From: Sulfitobacter sp. S223
Lineage (GTDB): Bacteria; Pseudomonadota; Alphaproteobacteria; Rhodobacterales; Rhodobacteraceae
DNA length: 64,000 bases
Assembly (NCBI RefSeq): GCF_025143825.1
Contig: NZ_CP083560.1
Coordinates: 2,294,001-2,358,000 of the forward strand
Direction of reading: 5' to 3'
The position numbers and the translations under genes are program-made. Of this stretch, positions 54,432-62,532 are shown one piece after another. A model generated the notes under the pieces. It was not told the DNA's origin. It searched no databases and saw nothing but the letters and a program-made list of their open reading frames with translations. Position 1 is the first letter of the stretch. Each line of letters starts with the position of its first letter.

Positions 54432-56231
54432 ATGGAACAGTTTACCATTAACCTGCTGTTTGTAGGCGCGTCATTCGCGCTTTACATCGGCATCGCGATT
54501 TGGGCCCGGGCGGGGTCCACGTCTGAATTTTACGCCGCTGGCCGCGGCGTTCACCCTGTTACCAACGGTATGGCGACTGCGGCTGACTGGATGTCTGCGG
54601 CATCGTTCATTTCGATGGCTGGCTTGATTGCCTTCACCGGATACGACAACTCTTCCTATCTGATGGGCTGGACTGGCGGCTACGTTTTGCTGGCGCTGCT
54701 TCTGGCACCTTACTTGCGCAAGTTCGGTAAATACACCGTGTCCGAATTCATTGGCGACCGTTTCTATTCTCCAACTGCACGTCTGGTTGCCGTGATCTGT
54801 CTGATCATCGCATCTACGACTTATGTGATCGGTCAAATGACAGGTGTCGGCGTTGCATTCGGTCGCTTCCTTGAGATTTCCAATACTTCTGGTCTTCTTA
54901 TCGGTGCGTGCGTTGTGTTTGCATATGCGGTGTTCGGCGGCATGAAAGGCGTGACGTACACGCAGGTTGCTCAATACGTTGTTCTGATCCTTGCCTATAC
55001 GATTCCGGCTGTGTTCATCTCGTTGCAGCTGACAGGCAACCCGATCCCGGGCCTTGGCCTGTTTGGTGAAACCGCCAACACAGGCGGCGAAGGTAGCGTT
55101 TATCTGCTGCAAAAGCTTGATCAAGTTGTGACCGAACTGGGTTTTGCCAGCTATACAGAAGCGCACAAAGACAACTTGAACATGATCCTGTTCACGCTGT
55201 CGTTGATGATTGGTACAGCTGGTCTGCCCCACGTCATCATGCGCTTTTTCACCGTTCCGAAAGTGTCTGACGCCCGCTGGTCCGCTGGTTGGGCATTGGT
55301 CTTCATCGCACTTCTTTACCTCACGGCTCCTGCTGTTGGTGCGATGGCACGTTTGAACATCACAAATCTGATGTGGCCTGACGGTACAAATGGCGACGCG
55401 GTGTCTGTTCAGATGATCGAAGAAGACGCAGCCTATGATTGGATGGAAACATGGCAGAAAACCGGTCTTCTCGATTGGGAAGACAAAAACGGTGACGGTC
55501 GTATCCAGTACTACAACGACAAATCCGAAGCGATGACCGAGCGTGCGGCGGCGAACGGGTGGGAAGGCAACGAGCTGACCAACTTCAACCGTGACATCCT
55601 CGTGCTTGCCAACCCCGAAATCGCAAGCTTGCCAAGCTGGGTTATCGGCCTTGTTGCCGCGGGTGGCCTTGCAGCTGCCTTGTCCACAGCGGCTGGTTTG
55701 CTGCTGGCGATTTCATCCGCTGTCAGCCACGACTTGCTGAAAGGTCAATTCGCCCCCAACATGTCAGAGAAGGCAGAGCTGTTGTCGGCGCGCATTGCCA
55801 TGGCGGTTGCCATCGTTGTTGCGACTATCCTTGGCCTGAATCCCCCAGGCTTTGCGGCACAAACCGTGGCCTTGGCCTTTGGTCTTGCAGCGGCGTCGAT
55901 CTTCCCGGCGTTGATGATGGGTATCTTCTCCAAGCGGGTGAACAACGTAGGCGCAGTTGCCGGCATGTTGTCCGGTCTGATCTTTACGCTTGTCTATATC
56001 TTCCTGCACAAGGGTTGGTTGTTCGTTGCCGGGACAAACTCGTTCCCCGATACGGTTGACGGGTCGTTGTTTGGCATCCAGTCCACCGCAATCGGTGCAG
56101 TAGGTGCGGCGATCAACTTTGCGGTTGCTTATGGTGTGTCCATGGCCACCAAAGACACCCCGCAAGAGATCAAGGATCTGGTTGAAAGCGTGCGTGTACC
56201 AGCAGGCGCTGGCGGTGCGGTAGATCACTAA
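54432..56231 (+). CDS. Sodium:solute symporter, probable acetate/monocarboxylate uptake
   Basis: 599 residues with about 13 membrane helices, of the SSS family subclass that pairs with DUF4212. Conserved segments include ADWMSAASFISMAGLIAFTGYDNSSYLMGWTGGY, YVIGQMTGVGVAFGRFLE and GTAGLPHVIMRFFTVPKV. A large soluble loop (about residues 325-395) contains DKNGDGRIQYYND, which fits the EF-hand Ca2+-binding loop spacing. The acs/adk neighbours point to acetate as substrate. It is not the short ActP/YjcG form. Confidence 0.9.
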   Translation: MEQFTINLLFVGASFALYIGIAIWARAGSTSEFYAAGRGVHPVTNGMATAADWMSAASFISMAGLIAFTGYDNSSYLMGWTGGYVLLALLLAPYLRKFGKYTVSEFIGDRFYSPTARLVAVICLIIASTTYVIGQMTGVGVAFGRFLEISNTSGLLIGACVVFAYAVFGGMKGVTYTQVAQYVVLILAYTIPAVFISLQLTGNPIPGLGLFGETANTGGEGSVYLLQKLDQVVTELGFASYTEAHKDNLNMILFTLSLMIGTAGLPHVIMRFFTVPKVSDARWSAGWALVFIALLYLTAPAVGAMARLNITNLMWPDGTNGDAVSVQMIEEDAAYDWMETWQKTGLLDWEDKNGDGRIQYYNDKSEAMTERAAANGWEGNELTNFNRDILVLANPEIASLPSWVIGLVAAGGLAAALSTAAGLLLAISSAVSHDLLKGQFAPNMSEKAELLSARIAMAVAIVVATILGLNPPGFAAQTVALAFGLAAASIFPALMMGIFSKRVNNVGAVAGMLSGLIFTLVYIFLHKGWLFVAGTNSFPDTVDGSLFGIQSTAIGAVGAAINFAVAYGVSMATKDTPQEIKDLVESVRVPAGAGGAVDH

Positions 56232-56238
56232 AACAAAA

Positions 56239-56267
56239 GGTTCTGGCGCAATTTCTGCGCCAGAACC
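56239..56267 (+). other. Perfect 12-bp hairpin between symporter and CBS gene
   Basis: GGTTCTGGCGCA-ATTTC-TGCGCCAGAACC. No T tract follows on this strand, and an A-rich run precedes it. It could be a partial terminator, or an RNA stabiliser that makes the upstream messages more abundant than the downstream regulator. Confidence 0.6.
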
Positions 56268-56291
56268 ACATCCCACGAAAGGGCTGCACTT

Positions 56292-58109
56292 GTGTCGATA
56301 GATCAACCATCCATTCTGTCCTACCTGCACCCCTATGACGTGCTGTCTAGTGACGCACGCAATGACATTCTTGAGCAAAGCACATGGATTAATGTTGGCA
56401 AAGGTCAGCAAATCTATGCCTGCGGAGACCATCTGAAAGGTCTTTATATCATCGGAAGTGGTCAAGTTTCGATCACTGATGCAAGCGGCGCGCCTCTTTC
56501 CTTGCTCAACCGCGAAAATTCATTTGGCGAACGTGGTCTGTTGCGCGACAAAATTGCCGTCACCACCGCCACCGCCGACGAAGATTGCCGCCTGCTATGT
56601 ATCCCTGCCGCGTTGTTTCGTTCGCTTTTGACGCAACACGAAGCGTTCCAGCGGTTCTTTGACCGTAGCGGCCCCGCTGCACCATCACGCAAGGCTGATC
56701 TAACCAGTGTCCGCGTAGAGGCTCTTATGGCGACAGGTCCTGCCGTCTGTTCGCCCGACACATCAATCAAAACCGCCGGACGCATCATGCGGGACGGGCG
56801 GATATCGTGCCTTTGTGTCGTAGCCGATGGCGGTCTGGTTGGGATTGTGACCCTGCGCGACATCGTTAACAAAGCCGTTGCTGAGGATTTACCCAAAGAC
56901 ACGCCCGTTTCCAGCATCATGACCGCCAATCCGCGTGTGCTGCCCCCCTCCGCCATCGGATCGGATGTGTTGCACCTGATGATGGAATACCGCTTGGGTC
57001 ACTTGCCTGTGGTCTCTGCCGGTCGGCTCGTTGGGATTGTCACACAGACCGACCTCACCCGTTTTCAGGCCTCCCATGCCGCAAGCCTGGTCGCACAAGC
57101 GGCCCATGCAAGATCCGCTGCGGATCTGGCAGAGATCACCGCCCGCATCCCCGGATTGCTTGTCCAGCTTGTTGCTGCGGGAAATCGTCACGACGCTGTA
57201 ACGCGCATGATTACGGATATCGCTGACGTGGTCACCCGCCGCCTGCTGCGACTGGCCGAAGAAAAATTCGGCCCGCCGCCCGCAAAATATCTGTGGCTGG
57301 CATGTGGATCACAAGGACGGCAAGAGCAAACAGGTGTGTCGGATCAGGACAACTGCCTGATCCTTGAGGACGGGACCAGCGACACTGATCTAGAGTACTT
57401 TCAACCGTTTGCGCAGTTTGTGAGCGACGGCTTGAACGCCTGTGGTTACGTCTATTGTCCAGGCGATATGATGGCGACAAACCCGCTTTGGCAACAACCA
57501 CTCTCCGTTTGGAAAGACTACTTCAAAGGTTGGATTGCCAGTCCCAGCAAAGAGGCACAGATGCTTGCGTCCGTCATGTTCGACCTGCGTCCCATTGGCG
57601 GGGATGAATCTCTTTTTGATGACTTGCACGCACAAACCTTGAATGCCGCCGCTGGCAATTCGATCTTCACGGCCCACATGGCGACAAACGCCTTGACCCA
57701 CGCGACACCTCTTGGGCTGCTACGCGGTTTGACAACGATCCGCGCGGGCGAGCATCGCAATACCATCGATACCAAGCTGAATGGCGTGATCCCGGTAGTC
57801 GATCTTGGGCGCATGTACGCCCTTCAAGGACAGCTGCCAGCCCTAAACACCCGCGCACGACTTGAAGCGGCTTTGTCGGCCGGCATCATCAGCGAAAGCG
57901 GCGGCAGTGATTTGATTGACGCCTATGACTTCGTCGCACAAACGCGGCTGGAACATCAGGCGAACCTGATCAAGCAAGGCAGAGCACCGGACAACTTTCT
58001 GCCCCCCGCGACACTTTCAGGTTTTGAGCGAAGTCATTTGCGGGATGCCTTTGTTGTGATCAAAACAATGCAATCCGCCCTTATGCAAGGGCGCGGGGCG
58101 CTCGCCTAA
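56292..58109 (+). CDS. cNMP-binding / CBS / DUF294 nucleotidyltransferase-like protein
   Basis: 605 residues from a GTG. Order: cyclic nucleotide-binding domain (about 20-125), two CBS domains (about 145-270; MRDGRISCLCVVADGGLVGIVTLRD and LMMEYRLGHLPVVSAGRLVGIVTQTDL), DUF294 nucleotidyltransferase domain with LACGSQGRQEQTGVSDQDNCLI (GS and DxD-like residues, about residue 340) and a C-terminal DUF294_C region. The NTase motif resembles GlnD, which modifies proteins by uridylylation. In many proteobacteria it accompanies this symporter and probably senses energy or adenylate state. The target is unknown. Confidence 0.88.
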   Translation: MSIDQPSILSYLHPYDVLSSDARNDILEQSTWINVGKGQQIYACGDHLKGLYIIGSGQVSITDASGAPLSLLNRENSFGERGLLRDKIAVTTATADEDCRLLCIPAALFRSLLTQHEAFQRFFDRSGPAAPSRKADLTSVRVEALMATGPAVCSPDTSIKTAGRIMRDGRISCLCVVADGGLVGIVTLRDIVNKAVAEDLPKDTPVSSIMTANPRVLPPSAIGSDVLHLMMEYRLGHLPVVSAGRLVGIVTQTDLTRFQASHAASLVAQAAHARSAADLAEITARIPGLLVQLVAAGNRHDAVTRMITDIADVVTRRLLRLAEEKFGPPPAKYLWLACGSQGRQEQTGVSDQDNCLILEDGTSDTDLEYFQPFAQFVSDGLNACGYVYCPGDMMATNPLWQQPLSVWKDYFKGWIASPSKEAQMLASVMFDLRPIGGDESLFDDLHAQTLNAAAGNSIFTAHMATNALTHATPLGLLRGLTTIRAGEHRNTIDTKLNGVIPVVDLGRMYALQGQLPALNTRARLEAALSAGIISESGGSDLIDAYDFVAQTRLEHQANLIKQGRAPDNFLPPATLSGFERSHLRDAFVVIKTMQSALMQGRGALA

Positions 58110-58129
58110 AAGAAGAAGGAAGCAAGTCC

Positions 58130-58651
58130 ATGTTTTTCGAACTCATCGGCACAATCGTCGCGGGCATCGCGACCGCGCTTTTGGTCTGGGCCATAAACCG
58201 CACCCTCAAAGGTCGGCTGCCGTCGTGGCTGGTTCCAGCGTCGGCCGGTTTGGCCATGCTGATCGCCACAATCTCAAGCGAGTACAGCTGGTTCAATCGT
58301 GCACAAGCCAATATGCCCGAAGGGTTTGTTGTCGCCGAAACGGTAAAAGAAATCCGGCTTTACCGCCCTTGGACTTACGTGAAACCGTTTGTCAGCAGAT
58401 TTATGGCCGTTGATCAGGCGACGGCGCGCACCCATCCTGACCATCCCGACCAAAGGATCGTTGATCTGATCATCTATGGGCGTTGGGCGCGCACGGCGAA
58501 AATTCCCGCGTTGTTTGACTGTGCCGCAAATGCCCGCGCCGATCTGGTTGATGGTGTCAATTTTGGATCAGACGGCACAGTGTTGAACGCAGATTGGCTC
58601 CCCATGGATGCAGACGCCCCTTTGTTGCGGGTTGCCTGCGCGGGCACCTGA
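58130..58651 (+). CDS. Small membrane protein of unknown function
   Basis: 173 residues. Two N-terminal transmembrane helices (about 3-25 and 34-50) lead into a soluble domain with DQATARTHPDHPDQRIVDLIIYGRWARTAKIPALFDCAANARADLVDG. It lies 20 bases after the CBS gene and ends one base before the exonuclease start codon. It recurs with this symporter cluster in related bacteria, but the family has no established function. Confidence 0.65.
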   Translation: MFFELIGTIVAGIATALLVWAINRTLKGRLPSWLVPASAGLAMLIATISSEYSWFNRAQANMPEGFVVAETVKEIRLYRPWTYVKPFVSRFMAVDQATARTHPDHPDQRIVDLIIYGRWARTAKIPALFDCAANARADLVDGVNFGSDGTVLNADWLPMDADAPLLRVACAGT

Positions 58652-58652
58652 C

Positions 58653-60044
58653 ATGAAACATCTCGGTTTGCGCACACGGATTTTGCTGTTCTTTTGTCTG
58701 CTCGCAATTGGCAGTCTGGCCATTACCCTGTCCGCGTTATGGATTGGGTTTCGCCAACTGGGCGTGCCGGAAGCCTTGTCCGCTTTTGTAACCACAGGGC
58801 TGATTGCTGGCTTCGGAGTCACGGGCCTCGTGGCATTTATCTGGTTGTTGTTCGACGACAACGTCAGCAAGCCTATTGAATCGATTGCAGCCAGTCTGCG
58901 GGTCCGCGCGCATGCCGATGTCAGCACGCCAATTGATGTCACAGATGCCAAATACCTCGGTGATCTAGCCCCTGCTGCTTCGGCTATGGGTACTATTCTT
59001 GAGAACGTCATGCGGGCGCGATCGGAAGCTACCACGAAGGAGCTTGCAGAAGTGACGGCGCAGCGCGATCAACTTGTGAAAATCCTGTCCGATATTCCCG
59101 TCGCAACCTTCCTCGCCACTGCGGATCATCAGATTGTGCTATACGATGGACAGGCTGCTGCTTTGATGGAGCGGGTCGGGGCTGCGCGGTTAAAGACATC
59201 CCTGTTTGACTACTTCGACGCTCCCGCCATCATCAGTGCACTGTCGCAGATGCAGGACACAGGCACCGAGCATATGCATGTCACCGTGGTATCGCAGTGC
59301 GGCAGGGTCTATTCGGGCACCATCCGAACCTATGGACCCGATGGCGGGTACACTTTGATGCTTGAGCCGCTTGAACCCTCTGCGGCGCGCCCCCTGACCT
59401 ATGATTTCGATCTATTGAACTCTGCACAGTCAGATAGCCTATCCGATACGCTCCTGCGCGATTTGGTCTATGTCGTGTTCGATACCGAAACCACCGGACT
59501 GGACCCCGTCACTGACGAGGTTGTGCAATTGGGTGCGGTTCGTGTTGTGAACGGCAAAATCGTTCAAGGTGAAGCCTTTGAAACCTTGGTCAATCCGGAA
59601 ATGACAATTCCGAAACGATCTACAGACGTTCATCGCATAAGCAATGAGATGGTTACTGATGCGCCCTACTTCAGTGCCGTTTGTACAGAGTTTCACGCCT
59701 TTTCGAAGGAATCTGTTTTCGTCGCGCATAATGCTGCTTTTGATATGGCGTTTCTGCACAAACAAACCCAGAAGACCGGCCTGCGTTTTGATCATCCCGT
59801 TCTGGATACTGTGCTTATGTCGGCCGCAATATTTGGTGGTTCGGCGGTCCACACCCTTGATGCAATTTGTGACCGGCTTGGGGTCTGTATTCCACAAACC
59901 CAGAGGCACACAGCCATGGGTGACGCAGTCGCGACAGCTCGTGCTCTGGTCGCTATGATCGCCATATTCGAAGGCCGAGACATTCAAACCTATGGCGAGC
60001 TCCGAAATACGATGAACAAGTATCGCAAAATACTTAATACCTGA
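58653..60044 (+). CDS. Membrane-tethered DnaQ-like 3'-5' exonuclease with PAS-like domain
   Basis: 463 residues. Two membrane helices at the N-terminus (about 9-31 and 44-67) are followed by a HAMP-like stretch (about 68-140), a PAS-like region (about 145-250) and a DEDDh exonuclease domain. The motifs are VVFDTETTGLDP (Asp277, Glu279), VAHNAAFDMAFLHK and RHTAMGDAVATARAL. It resembles the polymerase III epsilon subunit catalytic domain but is not a replication subunit, being anchored in the membrane. It is the last gene of the acetate cluster; how RNA or DNA trimming would tie to it is unknown. Confidence 0.82.
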   Translation: MKHLGLRTRILLFFCLLAIGSLAITLSALWIGFRQLGVPEALSAFVTTGLIAGFGVTGLVAFIWLLFDDNVSKPIESIAASLRVRAHADVSTPIDVTDAKYLGDLAPAASAMGTILENVMRARSEATTKELAEVTAQRDQLVKILSDIPVATFLATADHQIVLYDGQAAALMERVGAARLKTSLFDYFDAPAIISALSQMQDTGTEHMHVTVVSQCGRVYSGTIRTYGPDGGYTLMLEPLEPSAARPLTYDFDLLNSAQSDSLSDTLLRDLVYVVFDTETTGLDPVTDEVVQLGAVRVVNGKIVQGEAFETLVNPEMTIPKRSTDVHRISNEMVTDAPYFSAVCTEFHAFSKESVFVAHNAAFDMAFLHKQTQKTGLRFDHPVLDTVLMSAAIFGGSAVHTLDAICDRLGVCIPQTQRHTAMGDAVATARALVAMIAIFEGRDIQTYGELRNTMNKYRKILNT

Positions 60045-60741
60045 ATGCGATCTAAAGCGTCATGTTTCGCCAGCTGACCCGTCGCGGTTTTTTGTCATTA
60101 CAAAGCCTCGTAAGCTCAAATGGCGGCGGATAGCTGTCATTTTCCGATTTTCGGCAAAATTTCAACTAACATTTTCATAGGCTTCCGGTACCAGTCATAC
60201 CCCGCACCGCGGAAAGTTGGTAAAATAGGCACGCACAGGACCAGCGCACGGTCTATGCGTCCAGATCGGCCTTAAGGGCATCAGCGGCCTTTAGCGCGAC
60301 CTTGTGCTTGCCTGCTATCTCGCCACGTTTCTTGATTAGTCCAGATAATCTGGGCTCCATAAATCCCCTCGGCATGGGCGCTTGTTCTAAGCAAGGAGCC
60401 ATACCCTATTATGGATTCACAGCGTTGTTTTTATAAGATATATTGTTGGTGCGTTTGATACATAAGGCCGCGCAACTGAGACATTAGCCACCAGCTCAGC
60501 GAACGGCCGGCTTTCCGCATTGCGACCAATGGTGCTTTGCGCCGCGAATGACGGCAGTGCGCCCATTGTGTGAATTTAACTTCTACGCTGCACGTGCTCA
60601 CAGCGTGAAAAATGCGGTATGAGCGAAAAACTGAATGCCGCTGCGCAGCGCAAGAAGCGGCCATTCGCGTAAGTCTTAATATAGTTTGGCTGATGCTATT
60701 CTGGGGTGAAGGTGCACACCCCGTTCGGGATGCAGTAAAAG
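60045..60741. other. Non-coding stretch with one possible small relic
   Basis: Nearly 700 bases without a clear gene. On the reverse strand 60253-60402 a 49-residue frame reads GLIKKRGEIAGKHKVALKAADALKADLDA, which resembles the start of small helical proteins common in mobile regions (GLVKKRAELAGE...), but is probably a relic. No terminator with a U tract was seen after the exonuclease. Confidence 0.4.
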
Positions 60742-61221
60742 TCAGGTCAGTGCGTATAGCGTGACCTGCACCGCTTGTTGAAACCGAGCGCCGACACCGA
60801 CGAACAGCGTCCGGTTCACCCAGTCATAACGCTCATCGCCCGTTTCCAGCCGTGCGTGCGTGCGCATGTAATAGGCGGTCGGGTCAACCTCTTCGCCGCG
60901 CGCCACAGCAGCAAGCACCTCTTCCGGCCCATGACGAAACCCGTAATTAATAATCTCGATGATGGCTCCATCATCGGTTTCCACCGCGTACCGCGTATCA
61001 AGTTCGGCCAGCCCTCCCGCAAAGATGGTTTGCCAATCGGCACCAAGATTCAGGATGCGCCCTGCCAGACGCGCGCCCGTGACCGTACCGCCCACAATTG
61101 GAATGATCCGCCGGTGCCCTGCACGGCCCGCGCCCATTTCGCGGATCACATCCAGTTCAACATACAGCGTGCAAACCTCGTCCAATTTTGGTGTCGGCAG
61201 GTCCATCGCAAAGCCTTTCAT
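60742..61221 (-). CDS. DUF3237 family protein
   Basis: 159 residues. The pattern LYVELDVIREMGAGRAGHRRIIPIVGGTVTGARLAGRILNLGADWQTI, YAVETDDGAIIEIINYGFRHG and PTAYYMRTHARLETGDERYDWVNRTLFVGVGAR is the whole DUF3237 domain. Members are often next to aromatic or short-chain acid catabolism genes, but the activity is unknown. It is divergent from the MarR-SDR-ligase operon; 66 bases separate its start from the MarR start. Confidence 0.85.
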   Translation of the reverse strand: MKGFAMDLPTPKLDEVCTLYVELDVIREMGAGRAGHRRIIPIVGGTVTGARLAGRILNLGADWQTIFAGGLAELDTRYAVETDDGAIIEIINYGFRHGPEEVLAAVARGEEVDPTAYYMRTHARLETGDERYDWVNRTLFVGVGARFQQAVQVTLYALT

Positions 61222-61287
61222 AGGAATAACTGTTTACCAATGTAACAACTTGGGCGTATTGTGACTATGTCTAAATGGAGGCTGGTT

Positions 61288-61755
61288 ATGGCCAAGCACA
61301 CGCCACGGATCGTTGCCAACAATGATCTCAAAACACCTGATCTGGAAGAACTCGTCGGCTATAATCTCAAGCGCGCATACATCGTCGTCAAAGAGGATTT
61401 TCGCGACGCAATGGGCAAGGACGGTCTTTCTGCCCGAGTGTTTTCCGCACTCTCCCTGACCAACGATCACCCCAATATCACGCAGAGTGAGTTGGCGCGG
61501 ATGATGGGGATTGAACGATCAGGGCTTGTCGCAATTGTAGACGAGTTGGAGGCGAAGGGCTGTTTATCACGCGTGCAAGTGCCAACTGACCGGCGTGTCC
61601 AGGCGTTGGTCCCCACCGAAGCGGGACGTCAGCTGTATCGTGAGACAATTGAGGCGGTACGCGCGCATGAAGACAGCCTGTTTAGCAACATGACGGAAGC
61701 CGAAAAAGCGCAGCTCTTGTCCCTGTTGAAAAAAATCCGCCGTAGAGGAGAATGA
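61288..61755 (+). CDS. MarR-family transcriptional regulator
   Basis: 155 residues from ATG 61288, with ATGGAGG upstream. The winged helix shows ITQSELARMMGIERSGLVAIVDELEAKGCLSRVQVPTDRRVQALVPT. It lies at the head of an operon with an SDR and an acyl-CoA ligase and faces the DUF3237 gene, so it likely controls both. By analogy with FerR/CouR-type MarR proteins, a hydroxycinnamoyl-CoA could be the inducer; this is inferred from the ligase. Confidence 0.87.
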   Translation: MAKHTPRIVANNDLKTPDLEELVGYNLKRAYIVVKEDFRDAMGKDGLSARVFSALSLTNDHPNITQSELARMMGIERSGLVAIVDELEAKGCLSRVQVPTDRRVQALVPTEAGRQLYRETIEAVRAHEDSLFSNMTEAEKAQLLSLLKKIRRRGE

Positions 61756-61757
61756 AA

Positions 61758-62531
61758 ATGAGCTTACAGAATTGGGCCGGACATACGGCAATCGTAACAG
61801 GCGGCGCGTCAGGACTTGGCGCGGCGACAGCTGAACAGCTGGCCTGCGACGGGCTCAAACTCGCTCTGTTTGATCTTAATGAAGAGGCGGGTCGCGCGCA
61901 TGCGGACAAGATTGGTGGGCGGTTCGTCAAAGTTGATGTCGCCGATCCCGCCTCCGTCGCAGCGGGCATCGCAGATGTTCAGGATACAATGGGGTCATTG
62001 CGCGTTTTGGTGAACTGTGCCGGGATCGGCGGCGCGGCCAAGACGGTCTCGCGTGGTGCCCCCCACGATCCGGGATTGTTCGAAAAGACCTTGAGGGTTA
62101 ATCTGATGGGCAGTTTCAATTGCGCCAGTCAAGCGGCTGCACAAATGTGCACGGCAGAGCCGATCGCACCCGATGGCGCGCGCGGCGTTATCGTGAACAC
62201 CGCTTCCGTGGCGGCTTTTGACGGGCAAGTTGGTCAGCTTGCCTATTCCGCCTCAAAGGGCGGCATTGTCGGGATGACCTTGCCCATGGCGCGTGACTTG
62301 GCTGACAAGGGTGTACGCGTCTGCACGATCGCGCCGGGCCTGTTTCTGACACCACTTCTTGATGAACTGCCACAGGAGGTACAGGCCTCGCTCGGGGCGC
62401 AGGTGCCATTTCCATCAAGGCTTGGCGATCCTACTGAATATGCCGCAATGGTAAGCCACATTACCCAAAATTCCATGCTCAATGGTGAAACCATCCGCTT
62501 GGACGGCGCCATACGCATGGCCCCTCGTTAG
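61758..62531 (+). CDS. Short-chain dehydrogenase/reductase
   Basis: 257 residues from ATG 61758, chosen because GAGGAG (61745-61750) is 7 bases away; an ATG at 61752 overlapping the MarR stop would leave too little room. Motifs: VTGGASGLGAAT, NCAGIGG, NTASVAAFDGQVGQLAYSASKGG (Tyr/Lys) and IAPGLFLTPLL. The pattern is of type II 3-hydroxyacyl-CoA dehydrogenase-like SDRs (HSD17B10-like). It could act in side-chain beta-oxidation of an aromatic or branched acyl-CoA from the ligase that starts 1 base later. Confidence 0.88.
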   Translation: MSLQNWAGHTAIVTGGASGLGAATAEQLACDGLKLALFDLNEEAGRAHADKIGGRFVKVDVADPASVAAGIADVQDTMGSLRVLVNCAGIGGAAKTVSRGAPHDPGLFEKTLRVNLMGSFNCASQAAAQMCTAEPIAPDGARGVIVNTASVAAFDGQVGQLAYSASKGGIVGMTLPMARDLADKGVRVCTIAPGLFLTPLLDELPQEVQASLGAQVPFPSRLGDPTEYAAMVSHITQNSMLNGETIRLDGAIRMAPR

Positions 62532-62532
62532 T

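Noticed and set aside
54471..55232. 253-residue frame on the - strand
   Set aside because: It is a shadow of the symporter gene, made open by its codon bias.
54432..56231. Naming the symporter actP
   Set aside because: It belongs to the DUF4212-linked subclass rather than the E. coli ActP form, so the symbol would mislead.
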